Origin: Pimelobacter simplex
GTDB taxonomy: Bacteria > Actinomycetota > Actinomycetes > Propionibacteriales > Nocardioidaceae
DNA: 64,000 bases
Reading direction: 5' to 3'
Assembly (NCBI RefSeq): GCF_024662235.1
Contig: NZ_CP096276.1
Location: 4,650,001 to 4,714,000 of the forward strand
In this document: positions 7,858-17,184 of the stretch, in pieces
How the letters are laid out: each line of letters opens with the position of its first letter
How positions within the stretch are numbered: position 1 is the first letter of the stretch
The notes under the pieces: generated by a model
Databases searched by the model: none
The model's input: the letters and a program-made list of their open reading frames with translations, nothing else
What the model was told of the DNA's origin: nothing
Program-made: the position numbers and the translations under genes

Positions 7858-9357
7858 ATGACGACGATCGCGGTCGAGAACCCTGCCACCGGACAGGTCA
7901 TCGGCACCGTCCCCGACCTGAGCGCGGACGACGTCGCGGCCGCGGCCCGCCGGGCCCGCGCCGCGCAGCCCGCCTGGGCCGCCCTCGGGTACGACGGCCG
8001 CGCGGCCGTCCTGCGCCGGATGCAGCGCTGGATCGTCGACCACACCGACGAGGTGGTCGCGACGATCTGCGCCGAGACCGGCAAGGCCTACGAGGACGCG
8101 CTGCTGGCCGAGGTCAACTACGGCGCCGCGGCGTTCGGCTTCTGGGCCAAGGAGGCGCCGCGCTACCTGGCCGAGACCAAGATCCGCTCCAGCCAGCCGC
8201 TCGTGGCGGGCAAGCGGCTGGTCCAGCGCTACAAGCCGCTGGGCCTGGTCGGCGTGATCGGGCCGTGGAACTACCCCCTGACCAACTCGTTCGGCGACTG
8301 CATCCCCGCGCTGGCCGCGGGCAACGCGGTGCTGCTCAAGCCGTCGGAGGTGACGCCGATGACCTCGCTGCTGCTCGCCGAGGGCCTGGCCGCGTGCGGC
8401 CTGCCGGACGGCGTCTTCGGCGTCGTCACCGGCCGTGGCGAGACCGGCGCGGCGCTGGTCGACGAGGTCGACATGGTCATGTTCACCGGCTCCACCGCGA
8501 CCGGACGGCGGGTCGCGGCGCGGGCCGCCGAGCGGCTGATCCCGGCGTCCCTGGAGCTCGGCGGCAAGGACCCGATGATCGTGCTCGCCGACGCCGACCT
8601 CGAGCGGGCGGCCACGCACGCGGCGTACTACGCGATGTTCAACTGCGGCCAGACCTGCATCTCGATCGAGCGCTGCTACGTCGAGGAGCCCGTCTACACC
8701 GCGTTCGTCGACCTGGTGACCGCCAAGGTCGAGGCACTGCGCCAGGGCGTCCCGGGCGGACCGGGCAGCGTCGACGTCGGCTCGCTGACGTTCCCCCCGC
8801 AGGTCGACGTCGTCGACCGGCACGTGAGCGAGGCGCTCGCGGCGGGGGCACGGGCGCTGACGGGCGGCGTACGCCCGGAGCGCGAGGGCCACTGGTACCC
8901 GCCGACCGTGCTGGTCGACGTCGACCACTCGATGGCGATCATGCGCGAGGAGACGTTCGGCCCGACCCTGCCGATCATGGCGGTGCGCGACGCCGACGAG
9001 GCCGTGCGGCTGGCCAACGACTCGGAGTACGGGCTGTGCGCGTCGGTCTTCGGCCGCGACCTGGCCCGCGCCGAGGACGTCGCCCGCCGGCTGGAGGCGG
9101 GTGCGGTCACCGTCAACGACGCCGTGGTCAACTACACCGCGCTGGAGCTGCCGATGGGCGGCGCCAAGCCCGCGTCGGGCATCGGGCGCCGCCACGGCAA
9201 GGACGGCATCACGAAGTACTGCCGGCAGCAGTCGCTGCTGGTCTCGCGCCTGCACCTGCGCCGCGACGTGCACACCTATCCGTACCGGGGCGGGCGCACC
9301 CGCGCGATCAAGTCGCTGCTGGGTCTGCTGAACCGCGGGCGGCCGGGACGGTCATGA
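7858..9357 (+). CDS. NAD(P)-dependent aldehyde dehydrogenase (499 aa)
   Basis: Aldehyde dehydrogenase superfamily enzyme oxidising an aldehyde to the acid. Visible signatures: cofactor loop VGVIGPWNYPL, MFTGSTATGRRVA, the catalytic base region LELGGKDPMIVL and the nucleophile region FNCGQTCISIERCYV with Cys in GQTC. The late motif EETFGPTLPIM is also present. The C-terminus has a longer than usual basic tail. The start ATG 7858 gives MTTIAVENPATG, the normal N-terminus. It overlaps the convergent PucR-type gene by 50 bases. Its place between a desaturase/hydroxylase fusion and the Mce/AlkB genes suggests it turns long-chain aldehydes into fatty acids; succinate-semialdehyde-type activity is the main alternative. 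Confidence 0.88.
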   Translation: MTTIAVENPATGQVIGTVPDLSADDVAAAARRARAAQPAWAALGYDGRAAVLRRMQRWIVDHTDEVVATICAETGKAYEDALLAEVNYGAAAFGFWAKEAPRYLAETKIRSSQPLVAGKRLVQRYKPLGLVGVIGPWNYPLTNSFGDCIPALAAGNAVLLKPSEVTPMTSLLLAEGLAACGLPDGVFGVVTGRGETGAALVDEVDMVMFTGSTATGRRVAARAAERLIPASLELGGKDPMIVLADADLERAATHAAYYAMFNCGQTCISIERCYVEEPVYTAFVDLVTAKVEALRQGVPGGPGSVDVGSLTFPPQVDVVDRHVSEALAAGARALTGGVRPEREGHWYPPTVLVDVDHSMAIMREETFGPTLPIMAVRDADEAVRLANDSEYGLCASVFGRDLARAEDVARRLEAGAVTVNDAVVNYTALELPMGGAKPASGIGRRHGKDGITKYCRQQSLLVSRLHLRRDVHTYPYRGGRTRAIKSLLGLLNRGRPGRS

Positions 9358-10567
9358 ACGCCGCGTGGCAGCGCAGCGCGACGTCGACGGCGGTGGCGTA
9401 CTCCCCCAGGCGCCGGCCCATGAGCTCCTCGGCGCGCTCGACCCGGTAGCGCACGGTGTTCTTGTGCACGAGCAGGTGCCGGGCCGCGCCGTCGACGCTG
9501 CCGGTCGAGAGCAGCGCGCGCAGGGTCGCGCGCAGCCTCTCGGCCTGGTCGTCGGGCGCGGCGAGCCGGCCCAGGGTGCGGTGCACGTAGCGCCGCATCG
9601 CCTCGCCGTCGCCGATCAGCGTCATCAGCTCGACGTCGGTGAAGAACGTGATCGGCGCGGGCCGCTCGGCGGCGAGCACGAGCCGCTGGGTCGCCAGCGC
9701 CTCGCCGTGCGAGGAGCAGAAGCCGTCGACACCGGGCGCCGGAGCACCGATGGTGGCGAGGATCCGGCGCTCGCTCAGCCAGCCGGCGCAGTCGGCGAGG
9801 GGCGTGAGGTCCGGAGCGTCCGACGAGGTGATCCAGGCCCACAGGTCCCGTCCGCCGGGGTGGACGACGAGCGGCTGGCGCAGTCCGAGCGCGGCGGTCA
9901 GCGACTGCGCGGCCTGCGGCAGGTCGGCGATCCGGGTGTCGTCGTCGGTGTGCAGCAGCACCGCCGTCTGGTACGCCGACACCGGGTGCCCGCCCAGCCC
10001 GGCGGAGATCTCGTGCGGGTCGACCGCCGTACCGGCCAGGACGGCGCGCACGACCTCGAGCCGGCGGGCGGCGTCTCCCTGGCGGATCCGCTCGACCTCC
10101 TCCTGGTAGAGGCTGACCGACTGCTCGACGGAGCGGTCGAACCACATGCTCGACCGGGTCCAGAAGTGCACGAGGGCGTCGGCCTCGGCCACGCCGGAGG
10201 CGGTCGCCTCCTTGACGGCGGCGGTGATGAACTCCCATACCGCCTGCTCACCAGCCGTGTAGATCTGGAAGATCACCGGCAGCGGGTAGCCGTGCTGGGC
10301 CACGACCAGCGGCACGTGGCGCGCCTCGTGGACCAGGTGGAAGGTCTGCTCGGGCTGGCCGAGGTTGGCCAGGAACGAGCGCCAGTGCGCGTCGCAGGCG
10401 TCGCGCACGACGCCCTGGAGCGCGGCGTCCTCGCGGACCTCGGGCACCTGGTCGACGATCCGGCCGAGCACGTGCGCCACCCATGCGTCGACGGCCGCGC
10501 CCTCGGACTCGACGCCGACGAACTCGCCGACCCAGCGGCGCAGGTCGCGGTCGAAGGACACCAGCAT
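9308..10567 (-). CDS. PucR/CdaR-type transcriptional regulator at end of mce operon (419 aa)
   Basis: The C-terminus has the PucR-family helix-turn-helix (GAARHLLVHKNTVRYRVERA, about residues 355-375). The N-terminal ~200 residues are a helical sensor region (FHLVHEARHVPLVV, QAVWEFI). It is clearly paralogous to the regulator at 22109-23344: both share EQxFHLV near residue 80, a DVEL segment and the HxNTxRYR recognition helix. The start ATG 10567 overlaps the stop of the preceding Mce-associated gene (TGATG), so it is the last gene of the mce operon. It is likely a local activator or repressor of the mce, desaturase and alk genes; the effector may be a lipid. Confidence 0.85.
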   Translation of the reverse strand: MLVSFDRDLRRWVGEFVGVESEGAAVDAWVAHVLGRIVDQVPEVREDAALQGVVRDACDAHWRSFLANLGQPEQTFHLVHEARHVPLVVAQHGYPLPVIFQIYTAGEQAVWEFITAAVKEATASGVAEADALVHFWTRSSMWFDRSVEQSVSLYQEEVERIRQGDAARRLEVVRAVLAGTAVDPHEISAGLGGHPVSAYQTAVLLHTDDDTRIADLPQAAQSLTAALGLRQPLVVHPGGRDLWAWITSSDAPDLTPLADCAGWLSERRILATIGAPAPGVDGFCSSHGEALATQRLVLAAERPAPITFFTDVELMTLIGDGEAMRRYVHRTLGRLAAPDDQAERLRATLRALLSTGSVDGAARHLLVHKNTVRYRVERAEELMGRRLGEYATAVDVALRCHAAFMTVPAARGSADPAAT

Positions 10568-11049
10568 CAGAGCGGCTTCAGGCCGGCGATCTTCCAGCCC
10601 CCGCCCGCCGGTTCCATCGTGACCTCGACCCGGCTGCCCGAGACCGACGAGTCCTTGGCACCGGTCGTCGTGGTCTGGGTGAGGAAGAGCAGGACGACGA
10701 CCCGGTCGCGACCGCCCGAGACGACACCCGCGGCGCTCACGGTGGCGGCGGTGCTGATCGTGCGCTTCGAGGCGTTCGGCTTGACGACCTCGTCGAGGAT
10801 CTTGCCGTAGTCGTCGGCGAACGAGCCGGTGGTCTGGGCGCGGGCCCGGGCCAGGTCGTCGTCGAGCGTCGCGGCGTCGTAGCTGAGCAGCTCGGGGACG
10901 CGCTTCTCGGCGGCCGCCAGGGCCCCGGCGCGGGCATCGGCGGTCGCCGTGGCCCGGTGCGCGCCCACGCCGGCGACGACCGCGGCGACGAGGGCCAGGA
11001 CCAGGACCGCTCCGGCGACGAGGCCGGCGCGCTGCTTGAGGGCGCTCAT
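10567..11049 (-). CDS. Mce-associated membrane protein (160 aa)
   Basis: It has one N-terminal membrane anchor (GLVAGAVLVLALVAAVVAGV) followed by a periplasm-facing domain ending in RVEVTMEPAGGGWKIAGLKP, the pattern of Mce-associated (Mam/SnoaL-like NTF2 fold) proteins encoded after mceF. Such proteins stabilise the Mce complex. It is paralogous in layout to its upstream neighbour, which also ends in a WLVAGLEF-type strand. It overlaps both neighbours by 1-4 bases. The family call rests on position and topology more than on signature residues. Confidence 0.78.
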   Translation of the reverse strand: MSALKQRAGLVAGAVLVLALVAAVVAGVGAHRATATADARAGALAAAEKRVPELLSYDAATLDDDLARARAQTTGSFADDYGKILDEVVKPNASKRTISTAATVSAAGVVSGGRDRVVVLLFLTQTTTTGAKDSSVSGSRVEVTMEPAGGGWKIAGLKPL

Positions 11050-11531
11050 GCGACAAACTCCAGTCCGGCGACGAGCCAGTCCCCGTCGTGCTTCTGCAGG
11101 TCCACACTGAGCCGGTAGTTGCGCGGTTCGGCGGTCTTGGTCTGCTTGTTCTGCACGGTCCCGGCCGCCGCGACGATCACGGTCGCCCGGTCGCCGGCGA
11201 GCTTGACGACGCCGGTCGAGACGGCGTCGCCGCTGGCCTGGACCTGGTTGTCGGCGAGCGCCTTCGTGAGCCGCTCGGCCTGGGCCTCCAGCTCCTTGCG
11301 GAACTCGGCGGTCGCTCCGGCGAGCAGCTTCTTCATGTCCGCCTCGGACGTCGAGCCGCTGATGTCGATGAGTCCCTCGACCTCGCTGGTGGCCGCCGCG
11401 GAGGCCGCGGCGATGTCGTCGACCCGGCCGCGCTCGTCCTGCCAGGCCAGCGCCCGCTGGCCGGCGAAGACGAGCAGGGCGACGGCCAGCAGACCGGCGG
11501 CGCCGACGGCGTACCGGCGGCGGGCGCTCAT
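11046..11531 (-). CDS. Mce-associated membrane protein (161 aa)
   Basis: A short basic N-terminus (MSARRRYA) precedes a single transmembrane helix (VGAAGLLAVALLVFAGQRAL) and an extracytoplasmic domain with a helical start (DIAAASAAATSEVEGLI) and the end motif KHDGDWLVAGLEFVA. This is the usual architecture of Mce-associated proteins that follow mceF. Start and stop overlap the neighbours (ATGA), so it is stoichiometrically coupled to MceF. It presumably interacts with the MCE hexamer at the cytoplasmic membrane. Confidence 0.8.
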   Translation of the reverse strand: MSARRRYAVGAAGLLAVALLVFAGQRALAWQDERGRVDDIAAASAAATSEVEGLIDISGSTSEADMKKLLAGATAEFRKELEAQAERLTKALADNQVQASGDAVSTGVVKLAGDRATVIVAAAGTVQNKQTKTAEPRNYRLSVDLQKHDGDWLVAGLEFVA

Positions 11532-12859
11532 CGGAGCCCCAGGGGTGCCAGCACCAGGATCTTCCACAGGTCGTCTCCCTCGGTCTCGTCGGCCGGAGCC
11601 GTCGCCGTCTTCTCGCCCCCGCGGCCGACCGCGAGGTCGTAGGCGACCGTGCCACCGGACTCGGGCCAGATGCCGTTGCGGAACCGGATCCCGCACGCGG
11701 CCGGCGTCGGGCCGCGGTCGGTGCCCTGCGGGCACGGCAGGTTGCGGGCACCGCGGATGGCGGTCGGGTGCTCCGGCGGCAGCTCGCAGTGGGCGAGCGT
11801 GTCGACGTCGCGGACCTCGGTCGCGCGCGGGTTGCGGCGCTCGCGCGCGTCGAGGTAGCCGCTGCGGCAGGTCGGCGGGTTGTTGAGCGCGGCCCGCAGG
11901 TCGAGCTTGACGTCACCCTCCGCGGCACGCGGGTTGATCGCCGACTGCAGGCGGGCGACCAGCGACGGGTAGACGACGAGCGTCTGGCGCACCTGCGGCA
12001 GGTAGGTGTTGAGCACCTGCGCATTGGTCGTCAGGTTGGCGAGCATCATCGGCAGCACGGGCTGGAGGTCGCCGATCGTCGCGGTCGCCGCGTCGAGGCC
12101 GCCCGGACCTGTCTTGAGCAGCCCCCGCAGGGCGGCGCTGTTGTCGGCGGCGAGGACGCCGGTCACCTGGTCGAGCTGCCGGGCGTAGTCCTTGGTCGCC
12201 GGGCCGAGGTCGCGCTGGGTCTCCAGCACCGGCTGCAGCGCGGAGATCAGCGACGTGGTCGCGTCGATCTGGGACTGCGCCTCGGTGAGCAGCTTGCCGG
12301 AGGCGTCGACGAGCTCGTTGAGCTGCGGCCCGGTGCCGCCGAGGCCGTCGTCGACCTGGTCGAGCACCCGCTTCGTCGCCTCCTTGGGGACCGACTCCAG
12401 CAGCCGGTTGACCGAGTCGAGGACCGGCGTGATCTGGGGCATCTCGACGGCCCGCTCGCGCGGGATCTCAGCACCCTCGGCGAGGACGTCGCCGTCCTTC
12501 GGCGCACCACCGCGCGGGTCGACGAGGTCGATGTACTGCTCGCCGATGGCCGACGTGCTGTGCAGCTCGGCCGAGGCCCCGGCCGGGACCTTCGCGTCGT
12601 TCTCCAGCCGCAGCGTGGCGATGGCGCCGTGCTCGGTGACCTCGAGCTTGGACACCTCGCCGACCTCGACGCCGCGGTAGGTCACGGCCGCCTTGGGATA
12701 GAGCCCGCTGGCGTCGGCGAAGTCCACCCGGACGTCGTACACGCCGATGCCGAGCATCGCCGGCACCCGTGCGTACTGGAAGAACGCGAGCCCGAGCGCG
12801 ACCGCCGCGAGCACCGCGAAGATGCGGAGCTGGCGCTTGATCAGAGGGGTGAGCAGCAT
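11528..12859 (-). CDS. mceF: MceF-type MCE family protein (443 aa)
   Basis: Sixth Mce protein. The N-terminal transmembrane anchor (RIFAVLAAVALGLAFFQYAR) is followed by the MCE/MlaD domain at about residues 35-120, with VYDVRVDFADASGLYPKAAVTYRGVEVG split over the usual beta-strands, the STSAIGEQYIDL strand and then a long helical stretch (about 140-320). The C-terminal ~100 residues are low complexity. MCE proteins form a hexameric ring and helical tube that carries lipids to the YrbE permease. It overlaps MceE (TGATG) and the Mce-associated gene (ATGA). Confidence 0.9.
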   Translation of the reverse strand: MLLTPLIKRQLRIFAVLAAVALGLAFFQYARVPAMLGIGVYDVRVDFADASGLYPKAAVTYRGVEVGEVSKLEVTEHGAIATLRLENDAKVPAGASAELHSTSAIGEQYIDLVDPRGGAPKDGDVLAEGAEIPRERAVEMPQITPVLDSVNRLLESVPKEATKRVLDQVDDGLGGTGPQLNELVDASGKLLTEAQSQIDATTSLISALQPVLETQRDLGPATKDYARQLDQVTGVLAADNSAALRGLLKTGPGGLDAATATIGDLQPVLPMMLANLTTNAQVLNTYLPQVRQTLVVYPSLVARLQSAINPRAAEGDVKLDLRAALNNPPTCRSGYLDARERRNPRATEVRDVDTLAHCELPPEHPTAIRGARNLPCPQGTDRGPTPAACGIRFRNGIWPESGGTVAYDLAVGRGGEKTATAPADETEGDDLWKILVLAPLGLR

Positions 12860-14067
12860 CAGCAGGCTCCCAGGATCTTGCCCAGCAGACCGCAGCTCTT
12901 CGGCTCCTCGGTCGGGGTGGGCGTGGGGGTGGGCGCGGGCGCCTGCGTCGGGCCGTCGGTGGGCGCGGGCGTCGCGGGGGCGGTCGGCGTACCGCCCGGG
13001 GGCGGAGCCAGCGGACCCTCGACGGGGTCACCGGCCTGGAGCGCCGGCGGGGTGCCGATGAGTCCGAGCCAGCTGCCGAGCAGGCTCTGGCCGCGCAGGT
13101 CGAGCGTGGCGAAGAGGTTCGCGTAGTCGCCCTTGAGCGCATTGCGCGCGGTCATCACCGGGAACGGGATCGTCAGGCCGATCTTGAGCGCCTCGGGCAG
13201 CGACTCGCTGGCCTTGCCGAGCTGGGCGAGGATCGGGCCGAGCGCGTCGAGGTTGGCGAGCAGCGCCTCCTCGCTCGCCCGGATGACCCGCACCGCACGG
13301 TCGCCGGCCCGGCCGGTCGTGGTGACCGCCTTGACCAGTCGGTTGCGCTCGCGCTCCAGCACCTGCAGGCCGGGGGTGATCCGGTCGATCGCGGTGGCGA
13401 TCCGGTCCTGGTCCTTGCGCAGGCCGGCGCTGAGGCTGTTGAGCGAGTCGAGCGCGGTGACGATCTCGGTGCGGTTGGCGTCGAGGACGGCGAGCAGGTC
13501 GTTCGCCCGCCGGATCAGGCCGCGCGTGTCGGGGACCCGGTTGCGCAGCGCGGTCGAGAGCTCGCCGGTGATCGTGCTGATCTGCGAGAGACCGCCGTTG
13601 TTGAGCAGCAGCGCGACCGCGCCGAGGACCTGCTCCGTCGCGGGATAGGTCCCCGTCTGCGCCACCGGTACGACGGCCCCGTCGGCCAGCCGGCCGCCCG
13701 CGGACTCCTGCGGCGCGGCCACCTCGACGTACTGGGCGCCGAGGAGGGTCTTCTGCCCGATCGAGAACACCGCGTCGGCCGGCAGGGCGACGTCGTCCAG
13801 GAGGTGCAGGGTGACCACGGCCTCCCAGCCGTCGGTGGTGATCTCGCCGACGGTGCCGATCACGACGTTGTCCTTCTGGACCGTCGAGTTCGGGACCAGG
13901 TTCTCGATCTGGTCGAAGTGGACCTCGACCGTGTAGCCGTCGTCCCCGACGGCGACCTGGCCGGGCAGCGTGTTGTCGTTCGGCTGGATGTCGCAGCCGG
14001 TGGTCAGCAGCGCGGCGGCGAGCAGCGCGGGCACCAGCCGGCGCGTCCAGGTGCGGGTCCGGGTCAT
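12859..14067 (-). CDS. mceE: MceE-type lipoprotein (402 aa)
   Basis: Fifth Mce protein and the lipoprotein member of the set: RRLVPALLAAALLTTGCDIQ contains a lipobox with Cys about residue 25. The MCE domain follows (VEVHFDQIENLVPNSTV, NVVIGTVGEI, TLLGAQYVEVAAP), then the helical tail. The last ~65 residues are Pro/Thr-rich (GGTPTAPATPAPTDGP), a flexible linker, ending with a CGLLGKILGAC cysteine pair. MceE lipoproteins (LprK in mycobacteria) are always encoded fifth, as here. Confidence 0.92.
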   Translation of the reverse strand: MTRTRTWTRRLVPALLAAALLTTGCDIQPNDNTLPGQVAVGDDGYTVEVHFDQIENLVPNSTVQKDNVVIGTVGEITTDGWEAVVTLHLLDDVALPADAVFSIGQKTLLGAQYVEVAAPQESAGGRLADGAVVPVAQTGTYPATEQVLGAVALLLNNGGLSQISTITGELSTALRNRVPDTRGLIRRANDLLAVLDANRTEIVTALDSLNSLSAGLRKDQDRIATAIDRITPGLQVLERERNRLVKAVTTTGRAGDRAVRVIRASEEALLANLDALGPILAQLGKASESLPEALKIGLTIPFPVMTARNALKGDYANLFATLDLRGQSLLGSWLGLIGTPPALQAGDPVEGPLAPPPGGTPTAPATPAPTDGPTQAPAPTPTPTPTEEPKSCGLLGKILGAC

Positions 14068-15125
14068 CGCCGGCCTCCCGTCAGGTCGAGGCCCAGCAGG
14101 TCGGCGAGCGGCTGCAGCACCTTGGCGCACTGCTCCGCCGTACCGCCGACCCCGAGGACCGCGCCGCACAGCAGCTGCGGCACGTTGTCGAGCGCCGAGA
14201 GCGTGGCGCGTCCGGTGATCGCCTGGCCCTGGATGGTGTTGCTCAGGTCGATGAGCGCGTGCGGCGCGACGTGCAGGACGCCGGCCATCTCGTTGGACCG
14301 GTCGGCCAGGGCGGCGGCGAGCAGGTTGACGTCCTTGGTGGTGCTGCGCAGCCGCTTGCGGTGCTTCTCGAGGTAGGTGTCGGTCGCCGCGAGCACCTTG
14401 GCCAGGTCCTCCAGCGCACCGCTGAGGTGGGTCCGGTTCGTCGCGAGGACCGCGCTCACGTCGTCCAGCTCGGTCGTGAAGCCCCGCACCGCGGCGTCGT
14501 TGAGCGCGAGGTTGCGGGTGAAGGTGTCGAGGTTCTTGATCGTCGCGAACAGGTCCGAGCGACCGTCCGAGAGTGCCGTCGCGGCGCCGCGCAGCTCGGC
14601 GATCGAGGTGCGCAGCTGGGTGGAGTTGCCGTCCTTCAGGCTCTTCTCGAGCGCGGTGATCGCGACCGCGAGCGGGCCCGCCTTCTTGCCGGCGTCGGGG
14701 CCGAGCGTGGTGGCGAGGTCCGTGAGCTGCTGCTTGACGTCGTCGAAGGTGACCGGGACCGCGGTCTTCTCCAGCGCGATGGTGGCGCCGTCGGCCATCC
14801 GGTCGCCGCCGTCGTACACGGGCTCGAGCTGGACGAACCGGCCGCTGACCAGGCTCGGCGAGACGATCGCGGCGTGCGCGTCTGCCGGGATCGGCTGCCC
14901 CGAGTCGACCTTCAGGGTCACCAGGACGCCCTTCGGCTCGTTCTCGATCTTGTCGATCGTGCCGACCTTGACGCCGAGCACCTTGACGTCGTCGCCGACG
15001 TTGAGGCCCTCGGCGCTGGCGAAGTACGCGCGGACCGTCGTGCTGCCGCTGTCGCGCTGCCACAGGAGCACCCCGGCCACGAGGGCGGCGACCACGAGCG
15101 CGAGGAGGATCTTCTTCACGGTCAC
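14064..15125 (-). CDS. mceD: MceD-type MCE family protein (353 aa)
   Basis: Fourth Mce protein. GTG 15125 (VTVKKILL) overlaps the MceC stop and precedes a transmembrane helix (ALVVAALVAGVLLW). The MCE domain has AYFASAEGLNVGDDVKVLG, VKVGTIDKIENEPKG and SLVSGRFVQLEPVY. A helical domain follows with conserved NRTHLSGALEDLAK-like heptad character. It sits between MceC and MceE with four-base overlaps. It is part of the lipid-conducting tube, with substrate specificity unknown. Confidence 0.9.
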   Translation of the reverse strand: MTVKKILLALVVAALVAGVLLWQRDSGSTTVRAYFASAEGLNVGDDVKVLGVKVGTIDKIENEPKGVLVTLKVDSGQPIPADAHAAIVSPSLVSGRFVQLEPVYDGGDRMADGATIALEKTAVPVTFDDVKQQLTDLATTLGPDAGKKAGPLAVAITALEKSLKDGNSTQLRTSIAELRGAATALSDGRSDLFATIKNLDTFTRNLALNDAAVRGFTTELDDVSAVLATNRTHLSGALEDLAKVLAATDTYLEKHRKRLRSTTKDVNLLAAALADRSNEMAGVLHVAPHALIDLSNTIQGQAITGRATLSALDNVPQLLCGAVLGVGGTAEQCAKVLQPLADLLGLDLTGGRR

Positions 15126-16114
15126 GGGATCACTCCGGACAGGATCGGGGCGAGGGTGCCGGGGGCGGTGAGGTTCTGGATGTACGCGTCGAACCACGGG
15201 CCGCTCGAGATCGCCTCACCGAAGGCGGTCGCATAGCCGCGCAGGCCGTAGATGCTGTCCTGCAGGTCCTTCTTGTTGCGGTTCAGCACATCGACGACCC
15301 CGTCGAGCTCGTCGAGCGCCGGGCCGAGCACGTCGTCGGTGTCCTTGAGCAGCGCGCGGAGCTCGGTCGACAGCGCCTGCGCGCTCTTGAGCAGGCTGAC
15401 CACGACCTCCTGCCGGGCGTCGAGCTCGCTCAGGAGGGAGCGGCCCGAGCCGAGCAGGGAGGCGATCTGCTGGTCCCGGCTGGCCAGCACACCGGTCACG
15501 TTGTCGGCGTGCGCGACGAGCGAGCGCAGCTCGTCGTCGTTGGACGAGACCGCCCGGGACAGCGCGGTGATGCCGTCGAGCGCGGGACCGAGGTCGGGGC
15601 TCGACGCGTTGAGCGTCGTCGAGGCCTGGTCGAGCGCGGCGGCGAGCTGTGCCTTGTCGATGTCCGCGGTGGTCTCGGTCAGCTCGTTGAGCGTGCTCGT
15701 CAGGTTGTACGGCGACGAGGTCCGCTCCAGCGGGATCGCGTCGCCGGCGCGCAGCTCCCCGCCCCCACGCGGCTCCAGCTCGACGGCGGCCCGGCCGAGC
15801 AGCGTGATCGTGATGATCCGCGCCTCGGTCTCCTCGCCGAGCACGATGTCCCCGTCGGTGAGCACGATGTCGGCGACGACGTGCTGCCCGTCGAGCTGCA
15901 CCGCACGGACCTTGCCGACCTGGGCGCCGGAGATCATCACGGCATCCCCGCCCTTGAGCCCACCGGCCTCGGCGAACTGCACGTGCAGGACGTCGCTGTT
16001 GCCGATGAGCGGCAGCCGGTTGATGTTGAGCGCGGCGAGCACCGCCAGCACCAGGACGACCGTCCCGACGAGGCCGCGCACGGCGAGCCGGTCGGGGCTG
16101 ATGACCCGCGTCAT
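15122..16114 (-). CDS. mceC: MceC-type MCE family protein (330 aa)
   Basis: Third Mce protein. ATG 16114 gives MTRVISPDRLAVRG, then a membrane helix (VGTVVLVLAVLAALNIN). The MCE domain strands are HVQFAEAGGLKGGDAVMI, VGKVRAVQLDGQHV and TLLGRAAVELEPRG. A helical tail follows to the C-terminus. An in-frame upstream extension exists but lies inside mceB, so the ATGA-overlapping start is preferred. Role as for the other MCE subunits. Confidence 0.9.
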   Translation of the reverse strand: MTRVISPDRLAVRGLVGTVVLVLAVLAALNINRLPLIGNSDVLHVQFAEAGGLKGGDAVMISGAQVGKVRAVQLDGQHVVADIVLTDGDIVLGEETEARIITITLLGRAAVELEPRGGGELRAGDAIPLERTSSPYNLTSTLNELTETTADIDKAQLAAALDQASTTLNASSPDLGPALDGITALSRAVSSNDDELRSLVAHADNVTGVLASRDQQIASLLGSGRSLLSELDARQEVVVSLLKSAQALSTELRALLKDTDDVLGPALDELDGVVDVLNRNKKDLQDSIYGLRGYATAFGEAISSGPWFDAYIQNLTAPGTLAPILSGVIP

Positions 16115-17184
16115 GACTTGCACCTCGGAGCGTCGGAGTAGATCCACGGGGTGATGACCTGGGCCTTGCCGAGACCCGTCTCGATCCGCACGCCGCAGAG
16201 GAAGAAGTTGAAGAAGTTGCCGTACGACGCGGTGTTCTGGATCGCGCGGTAGTGGCTCGGCAGGTTCTTCAGGACGGTCTGGAGCACGTCCGCCTTGCGG
16301 TTGATGCCGCGCGCCGAGAGGGCCAGGCCCTGCAGGTCGGTGCGCAGGTCACCCCGCGCCCGGCTGGCGAGCGAGGCGGCGTCCGTCGCGAAGCGGTCGA
16401 TCCGGGTCGCCGCGTCGAGCACCTGGGTGTCCTGCTTGTCGAGTCCCTCGAGCAGGGTGTCGAGGCGGTCGAGCATCAGGCCCACGGTCTCGCCGCGGTC
16501 GTCGATCGTGCCGAGGACGCTGTTGAGGTTGCGGATCACCTGGCCGATCACCTCCTCGCGGCCGCCGATCGTCGTGGTGAACGACGCGACGTGCTGGACG
16601 AGGGTCGCGACCGCCGCCTGCTGACCCTGGAGCACCTGCACCAGCTGGCCGGACAGCTCGTTGACCTGCGTCGGGCTCAGCCCCGCGAAGAGCGGCTTGA
16701 AGCCGTTGAGCAGCGTGTCGAGGTCGAGCGCGGACGCGGTCTGGGCGGCGGGCAGCGTGCCGCCGGCCGCGAGCGGCTCCGCGGCCTCGCCCTCGTTGTC
16801 GCCCGGGGTGAGCTGGACGACCCGGTCGCCGATGAGGTTGCGGTACTGGATCGTCGCGCGGGTCCCCTTGGTCAGCCGCTGGCCCTCGCGGACGTCGAAG
16901 GTGACGAGCACGGTGCTGTCGCGGCGTACGTCGATGCCGGTCACCTTGCCGACGTCGACGCCGGCCACGCGGACCTCGTCGCCGACGGCGAGGCCGGACA
17001 CGTCGTCGAAGACCGCGCGGTAGTCGTCCCGGCCGCCCGGGCGGTACTCGCCGGTGACCGCGGCGACCCAGACCGTGAACACGGCGGCGACGACGAGGAA
17101 CGAGGTGAACTTGATGAGGTCGGAGCGCTGGCGGCGCTTCTCCGGGCTCAGCCGGTGGGCCCGGTTCGTGGCACGGTTCGTCAC
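16111..17184 (-). CDS. mceB: MceB-type MCE family protein (357 aa)
   Basis: Second Mce protein. GTG 17184 overlaps the MceA stop (GTGA). A basic cytoplasmic tail (RLSPEKRRQRSDLIKF) precedes the anchor helix (TSFLVVAAVFTVWVAAV). The MCE domain contains YRAVFDDVSGLAVGDEVRV, VGKVTGIDVRRDS and RNLIGDRVVQLTPG. The C-terminus has the cysteine-containing FLCGVRIETG / DAPRCKS features seen in MceB proteins. It is contiguous with mceA and mceC. Confidence 0.9.
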   Translation of the reverse strand: MTNRATNRAHRLSPEKRRQRSDLIKFTSFLVVAAVFTVWVAAVTGEYRPGGRDDYRAVFDDVSGLAVGDEVRVAGVDVGKVTGIDVRRDSTVLVTFDVREGQRLTKGTRATIQYRNLIGDRVVQLTPGDNEGEAAEPLAAGGTLPAAQTASALDLDTLLNGFKPLFAGLSPTQVNELSGQLVQVLQGQQAAVATLVQHVASFTTTIGGREEVIGQVIRNLNSVLGTIDDRGETVGLMLDRLDTLLEGLDKQDTQVLDAATRIDRFATDAASLASRARGDLRTDLQGLALSARGINRKADVLQTVLKNLPSHYRAIQNTASYGNFFNFFLCGVRIETGLGKAQVITPWIYSDAPRCKS